A DNA stretch of 64,000 nucleotides from JACCXG01 sp963834305 (lineage in GTDB: Bacteria > Acidobacteriota > Vicinamibacteria > Vicinamibacterales > 2-12-FULL-66-21): assembly GCA_963834305.1 (NCBI GenBank), contig CAWIAX010000001.1, positions 1 through 64,000 on the forward strand, written 5' to 3'. The position numbers were made by a program, and so were the translations under genes. Under the pieces are notes generated by a model. It saw only the letters and a list, made by a program, of their open reading frames with translations. It was not told the DNA's origin and did no database searches. Positions 49,456 to 58,090 of this stretch are shown here, one piece after another. Within the stretch, counting starts at the first letter, position 1. The number at the start of each line of letters is the position of its first letter.

Positions 49456-51879
49456 ATGAACCACCTGACGCAGGACCTGCGCTTCGGCCTCCGCTCTTTC
49501 ATGCGGGCGCCGCGCTTCACCATCCCGGCGCTGCTGGCGCTGGCACTCGGCATCGGCGCCTCGTCGGCGACCTTCAGCGTGGTCCGCGGGGTGATGCTCG
49601 CGCCACTCCCCTACGAGCAGCCCGATCGCGTTGTCGTGGTGTGGGAATCGAACCTGAAACGGAACCGGCCGCGGAACGTGATCAGCCCGGCCAATTTCCT
49701 GGAGTGGCGCGCGCGCAACGGGTCGTTCGACGAGCTGGCCATGGTCGGGCCCGCACGCCTGACCCTGCTGCTGGGCGGGCAGCCCGAAGAGGTGGCAGGG
49801 CTCGCCGCGTCCTCCAACGTGTTCGCGGCGCTTGGTGTACAGCCGGCACACGGCCGGGCGTATACCAGTGCCGAGGACGAAAACGGCCACGACATGGTGA
49901 TGGTCGTCAGCCACGAGTTCTGGCAGACGCGCCTCGGTGGCAGTCCGTCGGTGCTCAACACGACGATCTCGACCAATGGACAGCCGCGGACGATCGTCGG
50001 CGTGATGCCGCCGGGGTTCACGGTGATGGGGCAGCGGGCGGCGTTTCTCGTCCCGTATGGCTGGCGGCTGGCGCAGATGCGCAGCTCGCCAGGACGCGGC
50101 TCGTCGTATGGCATTGCGCGCCTGCGCGACGGTGTCACGCTGGAGCAGGCCACGAGCGATATGGTGACGATCATGTCGGCGCTGGCGCAGGAGTTCCCGG
50201 CCCGCAACGCGGGCTGGTCCGCCACCCTCGTGCCGATTCACGAGCAGATGGTCGGGGAGATCCGTCCGGCGCTGCTCGTGCTCGTCGGCGCGGTCGCGCT
50301 GCTGCTGCTCATTGCCTGCGTCAACGTCGCCAATTTGGTGTTGGCGCGGAGCACGGTGCGGGCGCAGGAGATGGGGCTGCGGGCCGCGCTCGGCGCCGGG
50401 CGCGGCCGGCTGGTCCGGCAGATGCTGAGCGAGAGCCTGCTGCTCGGCGTGCTCGGCGGCGCTGGTGGACTGGTGCTCGCGACCGTCTTTCATCGCGGGT
50501 TGCTCGGCCTGGTGGCCGGGCGCATCCCGGTCCCGCGGCTCGAACAGGTCACGCTCGATCCAGCCGTAGTCCTGGCCGCCCTCGGCCTGTCGCTGGCCAG
50601 CGGCCTGTTCTTCGGGGTCGTGCCGGCGCTGCTCGCCTCGCAGAACCTCGATCGGCCGATTCGTGAAGGGGGCCGTCACGGCGGGTCTGAGCGGTCGCGG
50701 CGGGTGCTGGGCGCGCTGGTGGTCGCGGAAGTGGCGATATCGCTCGTGCTCGTGGCCGGCGCCGGGCTGATGATTCGGAGCTTTGCGCGGTTGCAGGCCA
50801 TCGAGCCGGGGTTCCGGGCGGAGGGGCTGCTCACGGCGCGGGTGCAGGTGCCGTCCTCGCGCTATCCCGACGCCGCGGCATCCTCCCGCTTCTACACGCA
50901 GGTGCTCGAGCGCGTCGCCGCCATTCCCGGCGTGCGTGACCAGGCAGCAGTCAGCTTCCTGCCCCTGGCCGGGCCGGGAATCGGCACCAGCTACTACCGG
51001 GCGGACAGGCCGGTGCCCGCCGCGGGCGAGGCCGCCTCCACCCAGGTGCGGCCGGTCACGCCGAACTGGTTCCGCACGATGGGCATTCCGCTGCTGGCGG
51101 GGCGGGACTTCACGGCGACGGATGTCGAGGCATCGACGCCCGTGGCGGTCATCAGCGAAACGATCGCGCGGCGCGACCTGGCCGGTGAGGACCCCTTGGG
51201 CAAGCGGCTCCACGTGAGCATCGGACGGCCGGGCGGTGTGGACTACGAGATCGTCGGAGTGGTCCCGGACATCAAGATCGCATCACTCGAAGGGGCGGCG
51301 GGACCGGCCGTCTACGTGCCGCACACCCAGCTGGCGATCGGCATGATGACGCTCGTCGTGCGGACCAGCCTCGATCCGATGTCACTGGTCACGAGTGTCG
51401 GCGGCGCGGTCAGAGCCATCGATCCGGAGCTCCCCCTGGCCGATGTGGCGACCATGGACGAGGTCGTCGCGCGGACGATGGCGCGGCCCAGGGTCATCGC
51501 CGTGCTGCTCTCCGCGTTTGCGCTGATGGCGCTGGCGCTGGCCGCGGTCGGCGTCTATGGCGTGATGGCGTATATGGTGGCGCAGCGGACGCGCGAGATC
51601 GGCGTCCGCATGGCGCTCGGCGCCTCGCCGGGATCGGTGCTCCGGATGGTGATGTCGCAGGCCGTCCGGCTCGTGTCCGCCGGCGTGGCAGCCGGGTTCA
51701 TCGCGGCGGCCGCGCTGTCGCCCCTGCTCGCGACGCTGCTGTACGAAACCAATCCGCTCGACCCGGCGGCCTTCGCCGGCACGGGGGTCGTCCTGCTACT
51801 CGTGGCCACGCTGGCGTCCTACATTCCGGCCCGACGGAGTACCCGGATCGCGCCGGTGGAGGCGCTGCGAGGCGACTGA
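49456..51879 (+). CDS. ABC transporter permease, acidobacterial duplicated orphan (ADOP/MacB-like) type
   Basis: 807 residues from the ATG at 49456 with GGAGG five bases upstream. The frame opens further upstream but lacks a ribosome site. The N-terminus LTQDLRFGLRSFMRAPRFT is typical of these proteins. There are two FtsX-like permease modules: a helix near 20-45, MacB-type periplasmic domain, three helices near 275-410 with RAQEMGLRAALGAGRGRLVRQ, then a repeat of the whole pattern ending VAQRTREIGVRMALGASPGSVL and YIPARRSTRIAPVEALRGD. No ATPase gene is adjacent, as is usual for these orphan permeases. Likely export or mechanotransmission; the substrate is unknown. Confidence 0.93.
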   Translation: MNHLTQDLRFGLRSFMRAPRFTIPALLALALGIGASSATFSVVRGVMLAPLPYEQPDRVVVVWESNLKRNRPRNVISPANFLEWRARNGSFDELAMVGPARLTLLLGGQPEEVAGLAASSNVFAALGVQPAHGRAYTSAEDENGHDMVMVVSHEFWQTRLGGSPSVLNTTISTNGQPRTIVGVMPPGFTVMGQRAAFLVPYGWRLAQMRSSPGRGSSYGIARLRDGVTLEQATSDMVTIMSALAQEFPARNAGWSATLVPIHEQMVGEIRPALLVLVGAVALLLLIACVNVANLVLARSTVRAQEMGLRAALGAGRGRLVRQMLSESLLLGVLGGAGGLVLATVFHRGLLGLVAGRIPVPRLEQVTLDPAVVLAALGLSLASGLFFGVVPALLASQNLDRPIREGGRHGGSERSRRVLGALVVAEVAISLVLVAGAGLMIRSFARLQAIEPGFRAEGLLTARVQVPSSRYPDAAASSRFYTQVLERVAAIPGVRDQAAVSFLPLAGPGIGTSYYRADRPVPAAGEAASTQVRPVTPNWFRTMGIPLLAGRDFTATDVEASTPVAVISETIARRDLAGEDPLGKRLHVSIGRPGGVDYEIVGVVPDIKIASLEGAAGPAVYVPHTQLAIGMMTLVVRTSLDPMSLVTSVGGAVRAIDPELPLADVATMDEVVARTMARPRVIAVLLSAFALMALALAAVGVYGVMAYMVAQRTREIGVRMALGASPGSVLRMVMSQAVRLVSAGVAAGFIAAAALSPLLATLLYETNPLDPAAFAGTGVVLLLVATLASYIPARRSTRIAPVEALRGD

Positions 51880-51889
51880 CTCGCACCTG

Positions 51890-53959
51890 CTATCGGGTCG
51901 CGGCCGGCAGCGCGAACGCCATGATGCTGTCGTCGGTTAGCGGCGCGTTGAAGAAACCGCCGCCGGTGGACGTGATGACGACGTACTGGCGGCCGTCCTT
52001 GCCCAGGTAGGTGCTGGGTGTCGCGTTCGCGGCGCCACCGAGCTTCGTCGTCCACAGTTCCTTGCCCGTCTTCGCGTCGAACGCCCGGAACCGCGCATCG
52101 TCTGTGGCGCCGATGAACACCAGGCCGCTGGCGGTGGCAATCGGGCCGCCGTTGCCGGGGCGGCCGGTGCGCTGCTTCTCGGGCGGCAGGCTGTCGGTCA
52201 CGCCGAGCGGCACGCGCCAGGCGAACTCGCCGGTGTGCACGTCCACCGCCGTCAGCTGGCCCCAGGGCGGCTGCTGACAGTACATGTTGCTCGCCTCGTC
52301 CTTGAAGCGCCCGCCACCGGGGACCCCTTCATACGGGCCGTCCGGGTGCACGCGGTTGCCGACGCCGTCGGCGACGGCGCCGCCCGTGGCCTTGGGGTCG
52401 CGATCCTGCAGCCCCGCGAGCTGCCCCATCTCGTTGGTGTTGACGAACAGGTAGCCGAGCTGCGGGTTGTACGCCGTGCCGCCCCAGTTGACGCCGCCGT
52501 GGTTGCCGGGGAACTGCAGGCGCAGGCGCTTGTAGCCCTGCGGCAGATAGGGCCCGCCGGTCTGCACCCCTTCGAGCAGCTGCCGGCAGGCAGCTTCGAG
52601 CTCCGGAGTGACCGTCGCGATATCCGCCGTGGTGAACGTCATGCGCGAGAGCGGCGCCGGCTTCACAGGGAACGGCTGCGTTTTTGCCGCGCGCTCGAGC
52701 GGCACCTCACTCGGCGGGACCGGGCGCTCTTCCACGCCGTAGATCGGCTTGCCGGTGACGCGATCGAAGAAGAACAACAGACCGGCCTTGTTGATCACCG
52801 CCACCGCCGGAATCGTCTTGCCACCCTGTTTCACGTCGAGCAGGGTCGGCGCCGAGGCCAGGTCCGCGTCCCAGATGTCGTGATGGACGACCTGGAAATG
52901 CCACAGGTACTTGCCGGTGTTCGCGTTCACCGCGACGAGGCTCGAGCTGAACAGGTTGTCGCCCGGGCGGTCGCCGCCGTACTGATCGACCGATGGCGCC
53001 CCGAACGGCAGGTAGGCGATGCCGCGCTGCGCGTCAACGGTGATGAAGCCCCAGACGTTGACGCCGGTCCGCTGCTTCCAGCTGTCGCCGGCCCAGGTGT
53101 CGTTGTACTTCTCCCCCGGACGCGGGATCGATCGGAACGTCCACACCAGCTTGCCGCTGTGGACGTCCCAGGCGCGCACATCGCCGGCGGGCCCGAGCGG
53201 CGGGTTCTCCTGCGTGCGGCCCCCCGTAATAATCAGGTGGCGGTACATCGTCGGCGGCGAGGCCATGCCGTTGTTGCCGGGCAGCCCCTGAAGGATCTCC
53301 GGCGTGTTGAGATCGATGCTGCCCTTGTCGCCGAATGCCTCGTTCGGCTCGCCCGTGGCGGCGTGCAGGGAGTAGAGCCGGCCGCTGCCGGTCCCGAAGA
53401 CGATCTGCGCCGGGGTCTTCGCGTCGCCGGGCCAGTACTCGACACCTTTGGCGGAGGGGTAACCGGCCGGCGGCTGGAAGGACCACTGCTCCTTGCCGGT
53501 CGTCGGGTCGAGCGCGACGACCTTGCCATACGGGGTCGTGAGGAACATCACCCCATTCACGATGAGCGGCGTCGTCTGGCCCACGGCAAAGCCGGAGCCG
53601 CCCCGTCCGCGTCCGCGGCCCCGCCCCTGCGGGCTGGGATTCGCGCCTGCTCCTGCCGCGGCGGCGCCGCGCCCGGGGGCATTCGAGGCGCCCGCACCGC
53701 CCGCCGGTGCTGCCGTGCCCGGCGCCGGCGCCGGCGCCGGCCGCATGTGGTAGACCCACGCCACCTGCAGTTGATCGACGTTGGCGGGAGTGATCTGCGT
53801 GAGCGGCGAGAACCGCTGTCCGCCGGGATCGTGGCCGTAGGTCGGCCATTCGGTTGATGCCGCGGCAGGGCGCTGGGCACTCGATTGCGCGCCGACATCC
53901 GAATCCGCCGGGACGACGAACGCGGCACAGGCGATGAACGCGGCCAGGAGTCGTTTCAT
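51890..53959 (-). CDS. PQQ-dependent quinoprotein dehydrogenase
   Basis: 689 residues from the ATG at 53959; the longer frame starts inside a heptamer array and is rejected. Signal peptide to about VGAQ. An eight-bladed PQQ propeller is indicated by STEWPTYGHDPGGQRFSPLTQI, NGVMFLTTPYGKVVALDPTTGKEQW, VWTFRSIPRPGEKYNDTW, HHDIWDADLASAPTL, GKPIYGVEERPVPPSEVP and FRAFDAKTGKELWTTKLGG. A Gly/Arg/Ala-rich insert at about 75-125 sits between the first blades. It would oxidise a sugar or alcohol in the periplasm and pass electrons to the respiratory chain; membrane glucose dehydrogenase-like enzymes are the nearest class. There is no haem motif (CxxCH). Confidence 0.9.
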   Translation of the reverse strand: MKRLLAAFIACAAFVVPADSDVGAQSSAQRPAAASTEWPTYGHDPGGQRFSPLTQITPANVDQLQVAWVYHMRPAPAPAPGTAAPAGGAGASNAPGRGAAAAGAGANPSPQGRGRGRGRGGSGFAVGQTTPLIVNGVMFLTTPYGKVVALDPTTGKEQWSFQPPAGYPSAKGVEYWPGDAKTPAQIVFGTGSGRLYSLHAATGEPNEAFGDKGSIDLNTPEILQGLPGNNGMASPPTMYRHLIITGGRTQENPPLGPAGDVRAWDVHSGKLVWTFRSIPRPGEKYNDTWAGDSWKQRTGVNVWGFITVDAQRGIAYLPFGAPSVDQYGGDRPGDNLFSSSLVAVNANTGKYLWHFQVVHHDIWDADLASAPTLLDVKQGGKTIPAVAVINKAGLLFFFDRVTGKPIYGVEERPVPPSEVPLERAAKTQPFPVKPAPLSRMTFTTADIATVTPELEAACRQLLEGVQTGGPYLPQGYKRLRLQFPGNHGGVNWGGTAYNPQLGYLFVNTNEMGQLAGLQDRDPKATGGAVADGVGNRVHPDGPYEGVPGGGRFKDEASNMYCQQPPWGQLTAVDVHTGEFAWRVPLGVTDSLPPEKQRTGRPGNGGPIATASGLVFIGATDDARFRAFDAKTGKELWTTKLGGAANATPSTYLGKDGRQYVVITSTGGGFFNAPLTDDSIMAFALPAATR

Positions 53960-54016
53960 GTCGCCGCCTATTCTAGCCGCATCGGTCTGCGGCCCGGCGA
54001 CGCCGTCACCGGCGAA

Positions 54017-54128
54017 TCTCCCAACTCCCAACTCCCAACTCCCAACTCCCAACGCTTCCAAACACGCAATCACCAGCTAGTGCGCGCAGTTCCCCAGCTC
54101 CCCAGCTCTCCAGCTCTCCAGTTGGAGA
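54017..54128. repeat. Adjacent AACTCCC and CCCCAGCT arrays
   Basis: Five perfect AACTCCC-type heptamers (54017-54054) are followed by a CCCCAGCTC/TCCAGCTC array (54092-54128), in the gap between the divergent PQQ dehydrogenase and deacetylase genes. It lies where their promoters should be. Confidence 0.85.
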
Positions 54129-54141
54129 GTTACGATGTCCC

Positions 54142-54873
54142 ATGCGCCTCATCGTCGCCCTGTTCTTTGGCGCCGTGGCCCTCTCGCACATTGCTCCGTT
54201 TCCGTTCTTCCTCGAGGCGTTCCGTCCCGCGCGTTCCCTCTGGCGCGTGCCGCCACAGCCGGGCGTTCCGCCCACGATCTACCTGACCTTCGACGACGGG
54301 CCGAGCCTGCAGTGGACGCCGCCGCTGCTCGATGCCCTGCGCGACGCCGGCGCGGTTGCCACCTTCTTCCTGATCGACGATCACATCACCCCCGACACTG
54401 CTTCTATCGTCCGGCGCATGGCGGAGGAGGGGCATGCGATCGGGTTGCACAGCGGGACCCGCAAGCTGATGGTCACCAGCCCCGAGGACGTCGCGGCGAC
54501 GCTGGTGGCGGCGGCACGGCGGATTCGGGAGATCGCGCAGCGGGAGCCCTGCCGGCTCTTTCGTCCGCACGCGGGCTGGCGCAGCGCGACGATGTACGAC
54601 GGCTTGCAGCGCGCGGGGTACAGGCTTGCGGGGTGGAGCTGGGGGATGTGGGACTGGCATTGGTGGCAGCGGCCGCGGGCCGATCGCGTAGCCAGGCGGC
54701 TGGCAAAGAAGGCATCCGGCGGCGACATCATCGTGATCCACGACGCCCACCACCGCGACCCCGATGCCGATCGCCGGCATGCCGGGGAGACGGTGCGGCT
54801 GCTCGTGCCGGCCCTGCAGTCCCGCGGCTTCGTGTTCGGCGCCCTGTGCGACAGTCTCGGGGCCCCTCCGTGA
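54142..54873 (+). CDS. Polysaccharide deacetylase (NodB-like) with altered metal site
   Basis: 243 residues. The NodB domain has motif 1 TFDDGP at 49-54, motif 3 FRPHAGWRS near 140-148 and DIIVIHDAHH toward the end. Motif 2, normally H(S/T)xxH, reads HSGTR at 103-107, so the second metal His is Arg. The first Asp and His are kept. Members normally remove N- or O-acetyl groups from chitin-like glycans or peptidoglycan. Loss of the His suggests weak or altered activity, or metal binding by another residue. The N-terminus has a hydrophobic segment (about 3-22) that may anchor or export it. Confidence 0.85.
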   Translation: MRLIVALFFGAVALSHIAPFPFFLEAFRPARSLWRVPPQPGVPPTIYLTFDDGPSLQWTPPLLDALRDAGAVATFFLIDDHITPDTASIVRRMAEEGHAIGLHSGTRKLMVTSPEDVAATLVAAARRIREIAQREPCRLFRPHAGWRSATMYDGLQRAGYRLAGWSWGMWDWHWWQRPRADRVARRLAKKASGGDIIVIHDAHHRDPDADRRHAGETVRLLVPALQSRGFVFGALCDSLGAPP

Positions 54874-54945
54874 CCTCCCCTGTCACACCCCCCTGGTAAG
54901 GTGTCCGCACCCGCCCAGTCCAGCGGTGGCGGTTCGGGAGGTCGC

Positions 54946-56112
54946 ATGGCGGACCAGGCAATCACGTGTGCGGGGTGTGGCGCGAAGATTCCGCTGACGC
55001 GGGCGCTGCGTGCGGACATCGAGGCATCGCTCAAGCAGGAGTTCACGCAGGAGATGGCCCGGCGCGAGCGCGAGCTGCGCGCGGCGTTCGCGGCGGACGT
55101 CTGCCGGGTGCAGGCGGAAGCCGCGGCGGCGGCGCGGCAGCAGCAGGCGCAGGACCTGGCCGCGCTGCGTGAGCAGCTTGCGGAGCAGGCCCGTGCGCTC
55201 GAAGAGGCGCGGCTGCAGGAGCTGGCGCTGCGGAAGCGGGAGCGCGAGCTGGAGCGCCGGCAGCAGGACATCGAGCTCACGGTGGCGCGGCAGCTGGAGG
55301 GGGAGCGGCAGGCCATCCGCGACGAGGCGCAGGCGCGCCTGGCGGAGGCGCACCGGTTGAAGGACGTCGAGAAGGAGCGGCAGCTGGCGGACATGCGGCG
55401 GCAGATCGAGGACCTGAAGCGGAAGGCCGAGCAGGGCTCGCAGCAGCTGCAGGGGGAGGCCGGGGAGGGGGAGCTCGAGACGATCCTGCGCGAGACCTGC
55501 CGGACCGACGACATCAGCCCGGTCTCCCAGGGCACGCGCGGCGCCGACCTGCATCATCTGGTGCTGGACGGCCGCGGCCTCGCCGCCGGCGCCATCCTGT
55601 GGGAGTGCAAGAACACACGCCACTGGAGCGACACCTGGTTGCCGAAGCTCAAGGCGGATCAGCGGGCGATTCGTGCCGATGTCGCGGTGATCGTCACCTC
55701 GTGCCTGCCGAAAGGGGTCACGCGGTTCGCCTGCGTCGAGGGGGTGATCGTGACGGACTTCGCCTGCGCGGCCGGCGTGGCCGCCATCCTGCGCGGCCAG
55801 CTGATCGCGCTGGCGCAGGTGCGCAACGCGGCGGTGCACAAGGAAGAAAAGCTCGAGCTGCTGCACCGCTACCTGACCGGGACCGACTTCCGGCATCGCG
55901 TCGAGGCGGTGGTGGAGGCCTTCGACGCGATGCGGCAGGACCTCGATCAGGAGCGCCGGGCGGCCGAGCGGCAGTGGGCGCGCCGCACGCGGCAGCTCGA
56001 GGCGGTCAGCCGGAACGTGGCGGGTATGTACGGCGACCTGCAGGGCCTCGTCCCGGCGTTGCCGCCCATCGGCCTGCTCGAGCTGCCGGAAGCGGACCAG
56101 GAGGTTGCGTGA
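54946..56112 (+). CDS. DUF2130 domain protein (coiled coil plus nuclease-like fold)
   Basis: 388 residues from the ATG at 54946 with GGGAGG just upstream; the GTG at 54901 is less likely. The N-terminus has ITCAGCGAKIPLTRALRADIE. A long Gln/Glu/Arg coiled coil occupies about 25-165, followed by the DUF2130 core: GELETILRETCRTDDISPV, GAILWECKNTRHWSDTWLPKL and DVAVIVTSCLPKGV. The last two have an E-x-K and upstream Asp like PD-(D/E)xK nucleases. Function of the family is not established; DNA-related roles have been suggested for the fold. Confidence 0.85.
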   Translation: MADQAITCAGCGAKIPLTRALRADIEASLKQEFTQEMARRERELRAAFAADVCRVQAEAAAAARQQQAQDLAALREQLAEQARALEEARLQELALRKRERELERRQQDIELTVARQLEGERQAIRDEAQARLAEAHRLKDVEKERQLADMRRQIEDLKRKAEQGSQQLQGEAGEGELETILRETCRTDDISPVSQGTRGADLHHLVLDGRGLAAGAILWECKNTRHWSDTWLPKLKADQRAIRADVAVIVTSCLPKGVTRFACVEGVIVTDFACAAGVAAILRGQLIALAQVRNAAVHKEEKLELLHRYLTGTDFRHRVEAVVEAFDAMRQDLDQERRAAERQWARRTRQLEAVSRNVAGMYGDLQGLVPALPPIGLLELPEADQEVA

Positions 56113-56133
56113 TCGGGGGGCCGGCCCGGCGCG

Positions 56134-56910
56134 TCACCTGATCGCGCCGGCACTGGCGGGCGTGAGCGTCACGGTCTTCACTTCGCCGCGGCGGCCCATC
56201 GCCACGGGTTGCCTGCCGTTGACCGACCAGCGGACGGCTCCGGCATTGCCGACCCGAATGGTCAGCTCACGCGAGGCGCGCAGCGTTTCCGTCGTCCCCG
56301 AGGGGAGGATGCGGTAGACCGCCCGCTGGCCGTCGGTCGTGGCGCTGATCCACGAGGGGCCATCGGTCTCGAGCGTCACGACGAGCGCCGCCGGAGCGGG
56401 CGCTGGCGCCGCGGGGCTGCTCGAGGCGCCGGTGCGCGCGGCGGTGGTGCCGTTGGTCGCGACCGGCAGCGCAGACGCAGCCGGCGCGGGTGTGCCGGAC
56501 GTGCCGACCGCTCCGGGCTCGCGCCCGGTGGCGCGACCCGACATCCAGAGCACGAAGGCGGTCGCGGCCACGAACAGCACGACCGCTGCCGGCAGCCAGC
56601 TCCTCGAGCGGTCGGTCGTGGACTGGAAGGTGGAGGACCCCGAACCAACGCGGGCCGCGGCATGATTCGCGGCCGGCGAGGGGGCGAACTGTGCGAAGAA
56701 GCTGCGGACGGTGTCGTGCGGCTCGAGCCCGACCTCCCGCGCGTAGGTGGACACGAACCCGCGCGCGTATGGTGGTGGCGGGATCGCCGACAGGTCGTTG
56801 CGTTCGATTGCGTCGAGCACGCGGGCGTTGATGCGGGTGGTGGCAGCGAGCGCAGCCACACTGAGGCCGCGAGCCTCACGTGCCTCTCGAAGCTGTGCAC
56901 CGACGTCCAT
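56134..56910 (-). CDS. RodZ-like helix-turn-helix membrane protein
   Basis: 258 residues. The N-terminal HTH of RodZ type (MDVGAQLREAREARGLSVAALAATT, IERNDLSAIPPPPYARGFVSTYAREVG) is followed by one transmembrane helix at about 105-125, an Ala/Pro/Ser linker and a C-terminal beta domain (VVTLETDGPSWISATTDGQR). In other bacteria RodZ links MreB to the membrane and controls cell shape. It is convergent with the DUF2130 gene, 21 bp apart. No mreB or isoprenoid gene is adjacent. Confidence 0.9.
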   Translation of the reverse strand: MDVGAQLREAREARGLSVAALAATTRINARVLDAIERNDLSAIPPPPYARGFVSTYAREVGLEPHDTVRSFFAQFAPSPAANHAAARVGSGSSTFQSTTDRSRSWLPAAVVLFVAATAFVLWMSGRATGREPGAVGTSGTPAPAASALPVATNGTTAARTGASSSPAAPAPAPAALVVTLETDGPSWISATTDGQRAVYRILPSGTTETLRASRELTIRVGNAGAVRWSVNGRQPVAMGRRGEVKTVTLTPASAGAIR

Positions 56911-57020
56911 GGCAAGACTCCGGACTTCCCCGGGGCGCGCCCCCCGGAACTGGCCCCGCGTTACCGCTGCGGGAGTCCCCGCGATTCACGCCCCTAATGA
57001 TGCGCCTGTTGGGCACCCAG

Positions 57021-57156
57021 CGCACCTTGAACCTTACCGCCCCCCCGAACGCCACAGTCGAGCTTGTTCCCATGAACCCTGCACCTTGCATCCTGAACCC
57101 TGAACCCTGCACCCTGAACCCTGCACCTTGAACCCTGCACCTTGAACCCTGAACCC
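57021..57156. repeat. Heptanucleotide array, ACCCTGA/CCTTGAA family
   Basis: Tandem CCTTGAA and CCCTGAA units (with CCCTGCA variants) fill the gap before an isomerase-like gene. The complement reads GGGTTCA repeats, G3-N4. It is the same family as 3024-3110. Confidence 0.85.
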
Positions 57157-57170
57157 GATCTGCATATACA
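57142..57170 (+). promoter_or_regulatory. Promoter with -35 box drawn from the heptamer array
   Basis: TTGAAC (57142-57147), part of a repeat unit, and TATACA (57165-57170) are separated by exactly 17 bases. The predicted start would be about 3-5 bases before the ATG at 57181, so the mRNA would be near-leaderless; no Shine-Dalgarno is visible. Confidence 0.5.
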
Positions 57171-57180
57171 ATCCCCCCCC

Positions 57181-58038
57181 ATGAGCACCCCCCTTTCCCG
57201 ACGCGCATTTCTCGGCACCACCGCGGCGGCTGCCGCCTGGACCACGACGGCCCGCGCGGCCGGCCTGCAGTCGCCCTCCTCCGCGCCGTCCGGCGGACCG
57301 CTGAAGCTGGGCGTTGCCTCCTACTCGATGCGCCAGTTCCCGCTGGACCAGGCGCTCGAGATGGCCAAGGTCCTGGGCGTCAAGTACATGACGTTCAAGG
57401 ACGTGCACATCCCGCGTACCAGCACGCCGGAGGAGCTCAAGGCGATCCGCGCCAAGATCGAGGCGGCCGGGATCACGATCATGGGCGGCGGCACGATCAC
57501 GCTGCCGAACGACCCGGCGCAGATCAAGAAGGACTTCGAGTACGCGAAGAACGCCGGCTTCCCGATGATCTACACGGCGCCGGACCCCGCCGCGCTCGAC
57601 ACCATCGAGGAGATGGCCAAGACCTACGACATCAAGGTCGCCATCCACAACCATGGCCCCGAGGACAAGCACTGGCCGCGGCCGGCCGATGCCTACGCGG
57701 CGATCAAGTCGCGCGACAAGCGGATGGGGCTGTGCATCGACGTCGGCCACACGCTGCGCACCGGCACCGACCCGGTGCAGTCGTGCCGCGAGTTCCAGGA
57801 CCGCCTCTACGACATGCACGTGAAGGATCTCGCGGTGAAGACCGATCGCGACAGCCAGGTCGAGGTCGGCCGCGGGCTCATCGACTTCCCGGGCCTGTTC
57901 CGCACGCTGATCGAGATTGGGTACCAGGGGCAGGTCGGCCTGGAATACGAGATCAAGGCCAAGGACCCGCTGCCGGGCATGATCGAGTCGATCGCCTACA
58001 TGCGCGGCGTGATGGCCGGGATCGGGAAGCGGACGTAG
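57181..58038 (+). CDS. Tat-exported sugar phosphate isomerase/epimerase-like protein
   Basis: 285 residues from the ATG at 57181; the frame from 57142 starts inside the repeat array. Twin-arginine signal PLSRRAFLGTTAAAAAW. TIM barrel of AP-endonuclease-2 type: LGVASYSMRQFPLDQALEMA, DIKVAIHNHGPEDKHWPRP (metal-site His), MGLCIDVGHTLRTGTDP and GQVGLEYEIKAKDPLPGM, with conserved Asp, His and Glu. Third such protein in the window. The substrate is unknown; the short promoter suggests it is its own transcription unit. Confidence 0.88.
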   Translation: MSTPLSRRAFLGTTAAAAAWTTTARAAGLQSPSSAPSGGPLKLGVASYSMRQFPLDQALEMAKVLGVKYMTFKDVHIPRTSTPEELKAIRAKIEAAGITIMGGGTITLPNDPAQIKKDFEYAKNAGFPMIYTAPDPAALDTIEEMAKTYDIKVAIHNHGPEDKHWPRPADAYAAIKSRDKRMGLCIDVGHTLRTGTDPVQSCREFQDRLYDMHVKDLAVKTDRDSQVEVGRGLIDFPGLFRTLIEIGYQGQVGLEYEIKAKDPLPGMIESIAYMRGVMAGIGKRT

Positions 58039-58086
58039 GGAAGCTGGGGAACTGGGGAACGGGGGAACGGGGAACGGGGGAGCTGG
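58036..58086. repeat. GGGGAAC/GGGGAACT array
   Basis: Seven or eight G-rich units of 7-8 bp start at the stop codon of the isomerase-like gene and end just before the stop of the convergent ABC-2 permease gene. Same family as 38066-38146 and 54092-54128. Confidence 0.85.
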
Positions 58087-58090
58087 CAGC

